Source of the DNA: Actinernus sp. WN-2022
Lineage: Eukaryota; Cnidaria; Anthozoa; Actiniaria; Actinernidae
DNA length: 64,000 bases
Assembly: GCA_030867875.1 (NCBI GenBank)
Contig: JAOWCC010001589.1
Coordinates: 85,087,537 to 85,151,536 of the forward strand
Reading direction: 5' to 3'
Shown here: positions 1 to 11,900 of the stretch, in pieces
How positions within the stretch are numbered: the stretch's first letter is position 1
Layout: every line of letters starts with the position of its first letter
Notes under the pieces: model-generated
The model's input: the letters and a program-made list of their open reading frames with translations, nothing else
Told to the model about the DNA's origin: nothing
Databases searched by the model: none
Translations under genes and position numbers: made by a program

Positions 1-356
1 TTGTTCAACTTATGAAAGACATTTTTCCACGTTTTGTCCATAAGTTATGAATTGAGTTCGACATGGCAGTGGCTAGATATTTGAAGCGGGCCTAGCACTA
101 TACTCGGGAAGCTGACAAGTGATTGACAGTAGATGTCAAAACACTTTTCGCATGCAAAATATTGTCAGTGGAAAATAGAAATATCTTTTTTTTTTACCCA
201 TCCGAAACCGATTTTTGGGCAGTTTCTTTTACTAATACTAAAGTCAAGGACAAGATTAATTAGAATATGCAAAAATAGTTTTTTTGAGAGCTACAGCCCA
301 ATGAACCTATTAGAGTGAGACCGTTAACACATCTATTTGGTGTTTCTCTTTTGCAG

Positions 357-1128
357 AGTAAAGATGCTGCCACATTTGCCCTTCGGTTAAATGGCAGTGA
401 GTTCAAAGGAAGGCAGATAAGAGTGTTCTCCTCATCACAGAATCCTCAAGCAGGTAAAACTAAACTTTATAACTTGCCCCATCAGTAGACTTGATTGGAA
501 GTATGTTGTCTGTTGTGATACTGAATGAGCAGTGCCTTTAATTAACATGAAGACTTTATGCCATAATTTCAAGGTATACATTATTTTAGTTCCTTGTAAT
601 TCAATTATTGGTAATACTGAATAAAATACTTAATATACAGACATTGTTTATTTGTCATTGGTATTGTCATCATCATCATTATCATTATTGCCATTATTAC
701 CATTAGCATCATTGTCGTCATCAGTAGCATTATCATTTTCATCATCAAATTCAGCATCTGTGGCCTCGCTTGTGTCATCAAATATTACTTTGCTATTTTT
801 AGGGCATGTCCAGAAGATAAAAAGAGGAAAACCACACACCCACTCATTCAGTGGTATGAGAGCAACAAAGCAGAACAAAGAGCAAAACAGAAAGAAAGGA
901 AAGCCCAAGAATGGCAAACAGACCTTCAGTAGCAAACCTAGGGCATCAAGGCAACAAGGAGGGACTCAACAGAAAAGGACAAGATTTGACAGTAGGAAGG
1001 GGAAACATGGAGGTGTAAAAGAAAATAACTCCTTCACTGCAAGGAAAGGCCAAAAGCCAAAAGGCAAACACTCAAATAGACCTAATGCTTCAAAGGACAG
1101 ACATAAAGGAACAAGGACAAAGAGATAA
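357..1128 (+). CDS. RBM34: RBM34-like RNA-binding protein, last two exons (5' part outside window)
   Basis: Two exons, 357-453 and 803-1128, join in frame (phase 1) across a gtaaaa...tttttag intron and end at TAA 1126-1128. The first encodes the end of an RRM: SKDAATFALRLNGSEFKGRQ, then IRVF, which is the helix 2/strand 4 part with the usual G-R-x-I-x-V ending. The second encodes a roughly 110-residue tail dominated by Lys, Arg, Gln and Gly, with no hydrophobic core. RBM34 and yeast Nop12 are nucleolar proteins with two RRMs and a basic C-terminal tail, and the human RRM2 end has the same LKLN-x-SE-x-x-GR pattern. That identification is from memory of the family; another RRM protein with a basic tail remains possible. 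Positions 1-356 are intron. An AATAAA lies at 1744-1749. Confidence 0.6.
454..802 (+). other. Last intron of the RBM34-like gene, with trinucleotide-rich stretch
   Basis: Intron with donor gtaaaac and acceptor ctatttttag. Positions about 655-760 are a degenerate CAT/TCA/ATT microsatellite. It makes open frames on both strands (for example an Asp/Asn-rich one on the minus strand) which are low-complexity artefacts, not genes. Confidence 0.7.
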
Positions 1129-1357
1129 CAAGAATAATATGTTGTAATACCAGTACTTCTCTTTCTCTGTGCAGATCTCTGAATACTCTTATTTTTTCTT
1201 GGCCCAGTTTTTCAAGACCAGACTAAGCTAAATTAAATTCAGAATTAAATATTACTTTTAGGTAATTTGCCAACTTATGGATTAGAACCCTGAACTACCT
1301 GCATTCATGACTAATGCTCCACCACCTGAGCATTGGCACTTTTTACCAAGAGACTTA

Positions 1358-1608
1358 AGGGACTGGTCAGAAATTAGCAGGGGGGGGGGGGGGGGGGGGG
1401 GGGGTGGAGAAAGGGGGAGGTACATAAATTTTTGGACCCCCAAAAAGGGAGGGTCATAAAAATAATGGGCAACTGAAAAGGGGGTTATAGGGGGAGGGGG
1501 GCAAAAGGGGGAAGGGTCATAATATTTCATGCTTATTGTCTGGGGATGGCTATATTTTTAGACATCTTGATTTTATTCTCTACCTCCCCTAATTTCTGAC
1601 CAGTCCCT
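1358..1608. mobile_element. MITE with poly-G tract, AGGGACTGGTCAG ends
   Basis: The left end AGGGACTGGTCAGAAATTAG (1358 on) is matched inverted at the right end by CTAATTTCTGACCAGTCCCT (to 1608). A run of about 25 G follows directly after the left inverted repeat (1380-1404), and further G-rich blocks lie inside. It sits in the presumed 3' UTR or just downstream of the RBM34-like gene. The same architecture, with different end sequences, recurs at 4734-5500 and 52991-53101. Confidence 0.75.
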
Positions 1609-1743
1609 AAATTATTAAAATCCTTAGTTAAAATTGAATCCAAGATTTATATTTATAAGGCTTTGAACAACCTGAGACTGTGTATTTGCACCCATTTCTT
1701 TATGGTTTTGCATTGTATGAATAGATGTCAATGATGTAATAAT

Positions 1744-1749
1744 AATAAA
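1744..1749 (+). terminator. Possible polyadenylation signal AATAAA for the RBM34-like gene
   Basis: AATAAA, 615 bases after the stop codon and beyond the poly-G MITE. If used, the MITE is part of the 3' UTR. No transcript evidence can be read from sequence. Confidence 0.3.
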
Positions 1750-2221
1750 ATTACATGTTTAAAATATCCTTTGCCATTTCTCTATCTTAAAAGGGCATAC
1801 TAGTGACATGGATCCAGTGTAAAAATAGTTGATTACTTCCTCTCTACAATGCATTTTGAGCTACATTGTAGCTAGCATTCACTCACTCACAGCGTAACAA
1901 GAAAGGCCTGGGGAAGCATCTGGATGTTCCAAGGAATTCAAGAGAACCATACACCACATGCAAAATTATTATTTCATAATATTTATACATGGTAGTCGAC
2001 AGTCAACATAGTTGGTTTTCAGATGAGCTGTGTGGCTAAAAAGTATAGAATAAAATAATACATGCAGTGGTCACTAACTACTTTATACAACTTTTACATG
2101 ATTACTAAATATATCTAGCTATAGTGGATAATCTTATAAAATACTATGGAACATTGGCAAAACCCCATAATTTGCAGGGTCCTGCTAACAGACCTGACTT
2201 TCATGGTTTGACCCTGAGGGC

Positions 2222-2348
2222 CTAGTTGTTCAAAGCAAGGGTAACTTTATCCCTACAACAGTGCTAAATTTTGTAATTGTAATCTGTACAGTTTCCCTTG
2301 GGTTAGCGATTTAACCCTGGGTAGCAGTTACCCTTGCTTCAAACAACC
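2222..2348. mobile_element. Small MITE, GTTGTT(C)AAAGCAAGGGTAA ends
   Basis: Left TAGTTGTTCAAAGCAAGGGT and right ACCCTTGCTTCAAACAAC are inverted. Between them are ATCCCTA, a GTAATCTGTACAGTTT-like core and GGGTTAGCGATTTAACCC. A second copy in the opposite orientation lies at 59793-59930, sharing the core and the GGGTTAAATCGCTAACCC block, so this is a dispersed family. Confidence 0.75.
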
Positions 2349-2855
2349 GGAACCTGAATGTTTCGTAAAACAAATGGTAAGGGGAACTTTTGTCAAAAGC
2401 TCCAATATTTTATATTTTGGTGAAGATTAAAACAGCTAGACCATTACCTGTTTCATACCTGCAGTGTGTTTTGCATGTGGTTTTTAATGTACCTTGCTAA
2501 TGGTGAGATGTCAATGTGGTAAAGACTTGTGAAGCCTCTGTCAAACAGTTTCAACATTGATTCAACATTCCAAGAACAAACGATTTCAACATCAGTGTTC
2601 AACATTCTAAGAAACTTCTATTGTTCTTGGAAATGTTTTCAGGCCATGCCGTGGTTTCAACAAAACAATGTACCAATGTTGAAGAGATGTCTATAAAGAT
2701 AAAGTAACTCCATATCTAGACTTGTTGAGCAAAATGATTTAGACTTGAATGTTGCAGGATACAAGACATGCTTCTTACTATTCATAGTTGCCTTACAAAT
2801 ACAGCTCCTATAAAGTGTTGGTGACTTTTTATCAATTCGTAAATCTAGCTGTAAT

Positions 2856-3411
2856 TTAAAGTGCCTATCACCCTTTTGCACTTTTGATAGCTTATGAACC
2901 TCCGAAAAGTTTTGAGTACTTCTGTGAATATAGTTTTGGTTTAAAGTGAATACTTTATGTTCTACGCTTGTTTGAAATCGTGTAAATGTGACCTTTCCTG
3001 ACCCATGACCACGTAAGTAAAAGCCTGGGTCGAAACCTGGGTAGATGTCATCTTGACGTCATAATTAATTCGGCTTTGCAATCATTTGAAGAAATACTTA
3101 ACATGTTGACTAAAATGACTTTTCTTTACTAACAACTCAAAAACTGTGTATATTTTCTATGCATCGATGTTGTTGTGATAAAAAGGTGCCATGGAGAATA
3201 ATGCATTATTTAATGAGATGATGTCTACCCAGGTTTCGACCCAGGCTTTTACTTACGCGGTCATGGGTCAGGAAAGGTCACATTTACACGATTTCAAACA
3301 AGCGTAGAACAAAGTATTCACTTTAAACCAAAACTTTCTTCACAGAAGTACTCAAAACGTTTTGCAGTTTCATAAGCTATCAAAATTGCAAAAGGGTGAT
3401 AGGCACTTTAA
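2856..3411. mobile_element. TTAA-flanked foldback MITE, family 1 copy A
   Basis: The element starts TTAAAGTGCCTATCACCC and ends GGGTGATAGGCACTTTAA, with inverted arms of about 195 bp (2856-3052 and 3217-3411) around a roughly 160-bp centre. The arms contain CCTTTCCTGACCCATGACC and AAAGCCTGGGTCGA blocks. TTAA at both ends fits piggyBac-type target choice; this is inference because no transposase is present. Copy B at 23702-24226 is homologous along arms and centre, in inverse orientation. Confidence 0.88.
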
Positions 3412-3636
3412 GGGGAGACCACACTCTTAAATTGCCCAAAGTCAGCAGTACGAAGTATGGGTTAAAGTTGTGACGGTATTACTTGCCCAAACAATGGAAT
3501 TATTTGCCTAATGACATCCTTGCAATGGTTGGCACAAAAGACTTTAAACATAGTATTTATAGCCATCATTTTATTTGATTACTAGCAATACTAATGTAAA
3601 TGCGTGTGTGCACCCGATTGGAGGAGTTCTGGCACT

Positions 3637-3662
3637 CTCTCTCTCTCTCTCTATATATATAT
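3637..3662. repeat. CT/TA microsatellite
   Basis: An uninterrupted CT run followed directly by a TA run (ctctct...tatata) in intergenic DNA. A simple-sequence locus only. Confidence 0.85.
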
Positions 3663-4733
3663 ACATACAGTGTTTTAGAGCCTGAAACAATAAGGACACA
3701 ATGGACGTATATAATATAATATGTTCTGGAGTGTCTGGGTTATTTTGATTGGGTGTATGAGTGTATTTATATGTGTATTTATATTTAAAAAATCTAATAT
3801 ATATGAGTGTAGTTATCACAAAATGATTATCCCAAAACCCACCATACTTAGCTGGCATGCACGCAGTTTTTGGTCTCCCGGCTTTTCTCTTTTTTCTCAG
3901 TCCTTAACTGGTTTTCTTATCAGAGGGGTGTTAGACGTGAGTCTTCCTTTTGTGTTAACCTTGCTCATATAATTATATTACCAGTAGACATTTTTTTAGA
4001 ATTAAGTCTTCCTATTTTATATATTACTATACTAGAATTACAATGCGTAGTAATTAAATACAATAAACTATAGATCTAGCTTAAGCGAATTATTATGATT
4101 ATTCTAATAATTTTATACCTAGAGTATATTATAATTATTTTACACCTATAATTTTTAAATTTTCAAGTGTGCCATATTATTATCAATATTTATTTATATT
4201 TGTTTTGTGGAATACCTGTAAACTAGCTCAAAGCTAAGTGTATTATCCACTTAACATAAAGTTCTGTATTGTATGTTGAAACCATATGACTGACGCTTAA
4301 CACCTATTGCATGTATATTCATTTCTTGTGCATGCTGATTGAATTGTAAGACTACAACATTAATGCCAGTTGATAATCTGATGATGCCATTTAAGTATGA
4401 ATATTAAATTGATTTGGGACTCCTACAAAATGAAATTGTTCTTTTTATGGTTTTAAGATCATGCAATATTAAAGGTTTTGGCTGGATAGGAATTGGTATA
4501 GAGGGGGCTAGTGCAAATGAAAAATGCTTTTCTCAATTTTTGATTACCTCTCCCCCAAATTTCCCCTCTAGTTTACTATGGCCCTCCTAATTTGCTGCAG
4601 GAAAATTGGGGACCTTCCCCCATTTTGCACAAGCCCACCCTGACCCCTCTCCCTCAGTAAGTGCACAGGCTTGACAAGCTTTTTCCTTATTTATTGTTTG
4701 CATCAATAAATTGATAATTGCTTTCCAGTGATA

Positions 4734-5500
4734 AGGGAGTGTTAATTATTTATGGGGGGGGGGGGGGGTCGGCATTTCATCTGCTTCTCTTGTTAAAACT
4801 TTTATGACCCCCCTATGAATGAATTAAAATTTAGATGACCCCCCCTCGACAAAAAAGATGGTTGTGCAAAAAAGAATGCAAACTGCATATACATGTAATC
4901 TATTAAATTTACTATTAATGTTTGTAGATTTATGGTATTTTCCTTTGTTTAGTAGAAAACACACTATCATGTATTCTCCTGAAAATCTCTACCTCACCAT
5001 CCTTCCCGGATGGGTACTTGAAATGTGCATTATATTGCATTCTAGTGCATCATATTACATTGTTCCGTAGTCTCAAACAAGTACATAAATAAATAAATGA
5101 ATGAAAAAGAGCTCTGCATTGGCTGATTAAACTAATCTCCTGAACACCAATGCATTATGTATGGAGATGTGCCTTTGATCATGAGGTTGGAGAATACTAT
5201 CCTGTGTATAAAGGAAATAAAGCAGAATCCATTTTTGAAATGGTGCGAAGGCCTGAACCAAAATTTTTGAGATTTTACTGCTCTCTAAAACACTGCATGG
5301 TTTCCTGTGTTCTGGAGACTAAACATTGGTTTTGCATTACAACAGCCATTTCATCCGTTACATGACTGGTATATCAAAACTTTGGTGACCCCCCCCACCC
5401 CCCAAGGAATAGGTAAAATCTTTGATGACCCCCCTAAAAAAGCACTTAAAACTTTTGTTGCCCCCCCCCCCCCCCCAGCTATAAATAATGAACACTCCCT
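4734..5500. mobile_element. MITE with terminal poly-G/poly-C, AGGGAGTGTT ends
   Basis: Left AGGGAGTGTTAATTATTTAT followed by 15 G (4754-4768) is matched inverted by a run of C (5461-5476), AGCTATAAATAATGAACACTCCCT (to 5500). Shorter blocks of C or G (GACCCCCC) recur inside. It lies less than 400 bp upstream of the ARID4 promoter. The two G/C tracts could pair or form G-quadruplexes (inference). Confidence 0.75.
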
Positions 5501-5724
5501 AATTATTAAAGTAAATTCTATAAACTTTAGAATATATCAAAACAAGTACAAACAACAAATGAATACAAATCAAAAGTAAAATTCAACCAAATTACGATTT
5601 TCCATTACTTTTCACCGAAGCGCAAGTAATCCAACGAAATCTCAATCCACGCCCGATAATCATAAGCCTAGTTAGAATTATCAAAATTTCGCGGGTTTTC
5701 TGTCAAGTCGGATGTTGTGACAGC

Positions 5725-5983
5725 GCCGGAAGGTGTGAATTTCCATATTAGGTGGAAGTTAAATATTCATAAGACAACTTCCGGTTATTTTGAGCCAATC
5801 AGGAGACAGGACCCCCCTGAGACCCTGGCGAGGAGGGAAACCGAGCGTCTTGTTGTCCTGTGTGTCGGCCATCACTAAAACTCGCAGTCACTTTGGAGTT
5901 TTCTCCTAATTTTTCTAACAGTTGTAGGCCCGATCTCAGGCTGGATTTAGCCATAGGGAGAGGAACCTCGCAGAACGTTTCCC
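5725..5983 (+). promoter_or_regulatory. ARID4: Putative ARID4 promoter and 5' UTR
   Basis: Just upstream of the start codon are two ETS-like sites in opposite orientation (GCCGGAAG at 5725-5732 and ACTTCCGG at 5777-5784) and a CCAAT box in GAGCCAATCAG (5792-5802). The following stretch is relatively GC-rich and lacks a TATA box. This is typical of a housekeeping-type promoter. The transcription start is probably near 5860-5900 (inference). Confidence 0.5.
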
Positions 5984-5986
5984 ATG
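5984..5986 (+). promoter_or_regulatory. ARID4: ARID4 start codon fused to the exon 1 splice donor
   Basis: Exon 1 ends TTTCCCATG and the donor gtaagt follows at once, so the first exon contributes only the initiator Met. Exon 2 then reads [20 protein letters not shown] in phase 0, aligning with the family N-terminus (from memory PAYLTVGTDVSAKYRG), and has no Met of its own before the Tudor domain. This decides the start. Disturbing this junction would remove both splicing and initiation. Confidence 0.8.
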
Positions 5987-8900
5987 GTAAGTGAACTATG
6001 TTTTATAGCTCGCAAAGGCCCTGTTGACATTAATTCTTGGAGAAATTTCCTAGTTGAAATTTCTCCACTGTTCTTGTAAGCGGTTAAAATTGGTTAGCTA
6101 GTTTTAATCTTTCTGAGCTTAATGTACTGTCATCGGGTTAGCTTAAGTTCTACGGTTATGCACCGTTGAACTACTATGTCTAAGGTTTGGGTATCGTTTT
6201 ATTCAGTCTATCCAAGCGAAGGTTTCCCGAGATTCTATAATCAGGACGTGTTGACTTTCTGAATCAGGCATACTCTAACTTGTTTGAGGCATGCATGTAA
6301 GCCACTCGTAGACTTTTCCACAAAAATACTCCCAGTTTAATCAGGTTTTCAGGTTAATTTGCCTTAGATATTACTTGGCATATCTGAGAGACTATTTTTA
6401 TAAAGTTTTAACCAGAAATTTGTGACAAAACTTGTATTGTTTGACCATGGATGATCCCCATATTCTAAACTAAAGTAGCCAACTTAGTCAGTTGAATTTA
6501 CGGTTCATGCTAATTGTGTTAGAATATTTTGGGGAACTGCTCTTCGACTTTTAACTCTAGGTCTTGCCAATTGTAGAATAATGTTTCTTCTTGGTTTGTG
6601 AGGATTTTTAGGTAAAAATAATCATGTTTAGAAGTAATTTTAGGCAAAATGTTATGTAGATGTAGCCAACTGTTGGTCAGTTGGTTTCAGTCAGTTTAGT
6701 TTGTTTACGAATATTTATTCGAAATAGTGCATGCATATATTTTGGACCTCAGCTGTAGCTCTTTTGTATATGAAACTCGCTTAAAATGATAGGAAAACCA
6801 AACCCTTGGCTAGATTTCTCTATTGAACAAATTCCATTGGTTTTGGTGTAGTTTAAGCTGTGTAAATCTAACAGTGTACATGACATGTTGGAAGAGTAGT
6901 GAACTTCAATATGGATGCCATGTGTATGCCACCTTCTTGTTGAACCCTCGGTTTGGGACCGAAATTTCTGCATCCCAATGCTTAGTATTACTCTAAGAAG
7001 AAAACTTAATGTTCTTTAACCCTCGTAGTTTGACAAGCAGCCAGTTTAGTAGTTAAGTTCGGTCGGATTAAATCATTTATTATTCAAAAGAAAACTTGCT
7101 CACGTCATGCTAGGGTCGTTCTTGGCCTTTTTTTGACTTCACGATTTTTCAACAAGTGGGTTTCCATCTTTCTGTACTTTTCAGGCCCAGGGATCAGAAG
7201 AGCCACCCTTCTTAGCTGTAGGGACAGAAGTTAGTGCTAAATACCGCGGAGCGTTCTGCGAAGCTAGTATCAAAACAGTCAAGAAACTGGTGAAATGCAA
7301 GGTTTGTATTTACAACGTGGGAGCTAACACTCGGGGTGTTGTAGATTTCATCCTCATTTCATCACATAAAACGATTCACTCCACGAATTTCTTCCCATCT
7401 TTAAAGCCGATTTACCTCTAACTTCTACAGATTCAGTACAAGAATAATACAACAGCTACAATAAATGATGATGGCGTGAAAGGGTCTTTGAAGGTAAGGA
7501 AAATTGTAGTGATAAAATCCTATTTTTTTAACCTTCCAGTGACTAAGTAAAGCTAAGTTCCTACTCTTTGCTGTTCTTGGTCAGGTGGGCTCAGTCGTAG
7601 AAGCAAAGAATATTGAAGGGCAATTAATGGATGGAGTTATTACAAAGCTTACAGATGCTAGTATTTATACAGTTGGTAAGAATATGTTAAGCTTTTTGAA
7701 TTTCCTACATAAATGTAGCAGTCTTGGTGTTAAGCTAATATCTAGTGAGGTGTGATGTTTTTTTGTTCTGTTTAATAAGTTTCCAATTACACTTGTGTTT
7801 ACTCCTGAATAGTGTTTGATGATGGGGATGAAAGAACACTTCGCAGAACATCTCTGTGTTTGAAGGGGGAAAGGCATTTCAATGAAAGTGAAGTAAGTGT
7901 TTCAACTATGTTTCATGCCTCTGATCATCATTACATACTGTACATCTATCTTTGCCAGTATGTTGAAACATACAATGGTAATTTAAAGTGAAACTAACCA
8001 GGTTATACTGCAGTTCCCAGTTTGTGCATTAAGGTACTTATGTGGGTGCTTTGCTGTTGGTTTCACAGACTTTAGACCATCTACCGCTCACAGACCCGGA
8101 GAACTTTGGAACGCCAGTGGTACAGGTAATAGTAAATACCCCGTTTGATACAATGTGCAAGATGGACACATTTAAATATATTCCATATTTTGCTACCGTC
8201 ATGTATATATTCAGATTTGTACTTAGTTAGTTAATTTGTCATGTCAGAAGGACGGCAGTGTAGCCACTGTTTCTGTAATACAAATTACTGCCATATTTAC
8301 ATCTTAAATTATTGTGAAGAAGTGGGTGTGACCATCCATAAAGCATTTAGTTTTGTACTCTGTGTAAATGTATATTAAGAAACAATTATTATCCTGTTGC
8401 ACATATAGAAGAGAAAAGCCCAAACTGTTTTACAAATTTAAAGAACATATTTTGATATACTTTTGTTGACAGTATAAATCCTACCTTTGATTGGCTTGAT
8501 AAAGTAAACAGGAAATTATGATAAAATAAAACTCTGTTTTAACTGATGTATACTGCACATATGTTTTTAAATATTTTATTTTAATAATCACTAACCTAAT
8601 AAAATATGACCTGAAAGAGAATAGAATGACGATAGATGCCTAGCATTTTATGTACATGTGATACTATTACATTATTATTACATGTTAACTATTACAGGTC
8701 ATAATTATACCTTGATGTATGTTTAGAGATATTGATAACAATAATTCTTGTCTCTTCAAACTAAAATAATTATTTTCTCACCTGGTTAACATGATTTCTT
8801 TTTTAACAGAAAAAAGTGATCAGAAGATTAAAATTAATGTTACACCAGTGTTACTTTTTAGTTCAACATCTGTAGAAATTTAATAGCTTCCAGGGCTTAA

Positions 8901-11900
8901 AAAAATATTGTGCCAAATAATCTGGGACAAGTAGATTTTCATGTTGGGCAAGTACTTTTTGTCAGTCACTTGCCTGACAGGCAAGTTTGCTAGAAGTTTG
9001 TTAAAATGGTGACCAAAATTTAGATTAGTTCGAAATTGCCTCGGGTGAGTAAAACTCAATAATTGTTTTTTTTCTGAGCCCTGAGTTTGGTTTTTGGAAT
9101 AGTAAGTGTGTCAGAGCCTTATCTGTACTATAATTTACATGATTGAACCATATATTATAGCTGTATTGGTATGCAATTAAAAGATAGCCATTCTCAGTGA
9201 TTTTGTTACAGCTCCATTCTGCACTATTTAGCATAAGAATGAAAAAGACTAAATTCATTTACCGTAAACACCCGTGTATAAGCCACACCTGTAGATAAGC
9301 CGCACCCCAAGTTTTGAAGCTTGAATTTAGTAAAAAAAAAATGTTTTGTCCGAGTTCATAAACGCTTGTACATGATGCAAAACTTCTTCCAAAAAAAAGT
9401 TGGAGTTCATAAACGCTCGTACTTGAAGCAAAACTTCATCAGACTATCATAAATACATAATCACAACTTTAATTCGATCGAATATGGTTCAACTTGCCTT
9501 GTCATTTCTTGTGTATATTTTAACCTGCAGTCTTTAAATCACTCCAGAATTCTTCCGCTTTTATTCTCCCATTAACTAACAACAATTCCAAGGAGCTGCT
9601 TTCCTTTAATCGCTAGAGCAAGAAAGGTTTTCTGGCGAAACTATACTTGCACGAGTAGGTCTGAGATCTGCCATCTTGGATTTTCATTAAATAGTGCCAA
9701 TCTCCCACGTGTAAAATTGCGAAGAATGTCTGGTTGTTTAGATGCCTGCTTTGACAAGCGCTGCGAATCAGCATGTTTTGGAAGGTAAATAAGCTTAATC
9801 ACGTTTAAATATTCACGAAATTCTAATATATTAGGTCTTATAAGAGTTTTTGCTTTAATTCTTTCAAACTGCATGTGTTTTTTTTCAATGATTACGCTTA
9901 AATTGCTATATTACACGATCGAATGCGATTTGAACCTGATTGTAATATATGCACCGTCACATAATAAAAGCTTCATACAGGTTCATGATATGTAAATATA
10001 TGTTAATGTTGGGTCTCCTTTCTAGGTGTTCCCGTAGATAAGCAGCACCCCCGATTTTGAACGAAAATTTTGGGTGAAAAGGTGCGGCTTATCTATGGGT
10101 GTTTACGGTAATTTGACATTTGTGTCCCCAAGGACAACTCCCAAATTCAATGTACATGTAGCTAGATTAAAATGACTTCGCTAATTTTTCAAGGGATTTT
10201 TAGCACATCTACCAGGGCAACAATTGTTTCATATTGCAAAGTGATAGTAAGACCTACCAAACTTACCATGTACATGTAGCTACATGTACAAATGTAATGA
10301 CACTATTATAGACACCAACAATAATTAAGTGCTAACATTCTGATAAACTCTTATTTGTTTCTTGTTTAGTGACTCATTGTTTATGGTTTTATGATTTATT
10401 CTTTTTGGTCTGGGACTCATTTTTTTTATGGAGTGAGTCATAAGTACTCATTACGTGCCATTTGTACAGAACCTCTGCCATCTTTCTGCTTTAAGAACAA
10501 TGACAGTGCTTGCACAGCAGTTAGTACCAGTATGCCTTATTCAGCTTTTAGTTGAAAAATCTGGCAAGTACTTCTATATATGCAGCTACTGTGTCTGTAG
10601 ATTGTAGGCAATTTAGGTAAAGTTGTGTAGACAAGTTGTATTTTAATATACTGTAGACACTCTGGTCTGAGAGGTTTGAATACAGGAAATTGTGAGAATT
10701 GAATGACAGAACAAGAAGCATTTCAAATGTATGCCAATATTTAACTGTTAGCTGACAAAAAGTGTTTTTCTTTAAAACAAATACAAACAAAAATCACATT
10801 TCACTATTAAGTGCAGAATATAAAAAAAAACATGCATTTGAAATGAAGTAACCATGTTTATAGTAAATGTATAATTATATTTGTTGGGCAGTGATGGTAT
10901 TCCACTAAAGGTTCCACTTTCATTGATAGGAGTAGGCATATTGTCCTCTTGAGCACATCCTACACTGTTGACAGTATGGCAATGTTGTCTGTGCAGAAAT
11001 AAGAAGTACTGTATCAGTCTCAGTCATGGTTTTGTATTTGCTTTCTTTAAATCAAGTGTACATCTTACTACTTCTATCTGGATGGTGCACATGAATTTTC
11101 TACATTAATTTTATTACTTTTTAATATTGGTTATTATATTGTTTTTAGCCTTAGCAAATGTTATAATCATTGCAATCTAGGGATTTCTTTGTCCAGGTAT
11201 TAGTACATGTTGTTGATTGATGTTTGATTTAATTGTCTTATTTTTTAGAATGGTAAAAAGAGAAAGAAGCGAAGGCTGAGTCAACAGACTCAGAATGCAT
11301 GGTACGTTGTCCACTAGTATAATATTTTGACAAAGATCTCTGAATAATCTTTTTGAGTAAGACACAGGGTTGTCAGTAGAAATTAAATGAGGCTGCATAG
11401 TGTTTTACAGGCAGTTATAAGAATAGGTTCAAATGCCATAAATGAAGCCTGATAAATTTGGGCAAAACAGGTAGCTACTTTTAACCTGAGAGCTGGCAGA
11501 AATCCACCAGTTTCCAGCTTCTACTGACAACCCCGATGACAGCAAACAATATCAAGTGTTATACGACTTAGTAATGGTACACTAATGCAGGTTCATGTGA
11601 CAAGCTCTCACATTATGTGTCAGCTGCATCTCATTCTCTGTTAGCTTGTCTGTAACTAAATGAGTTTTTCACAGAGTTCTTCCCACCGGAAAATGTCAGA
11701 TAATAATATTGGCATAGCATTTGCATAAACAAGATTATAACAGCATTACATGTACAGACTTATTGGGAAGTGGAGAGTTGCTTCAAAAATAATTGAGGGA
11801 CAGTCTTATTGTATAAGGATTCAGTAAGAGTGATTGTATCTATTGTGTAACTGTATACCAGATACATACATTGTAGGTTCAGTCAAGTACAATCATGAAA

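Larger units (their letters stand above)
1129..5724. other. RBM34-ARID4 intergenic region
   Basis: Between the RBM34-like stop and the ARID4 promoter I see only the four inverted-repeat elements listed separately, the CT/TA microsatellite and AT-rich unique sequence. The short open frames here have no domain-like composition or splice support. Confidence 0.6.

Noticed and set aside
652..802. Open extension of the last RBM34-like exon upstream of 803
   Set aside because: Low-complexity Ser-rich translation of a CAT/TCA microsatellite; the ctatttttag acceptor at 793-802 joins exon 357-453 in frame.
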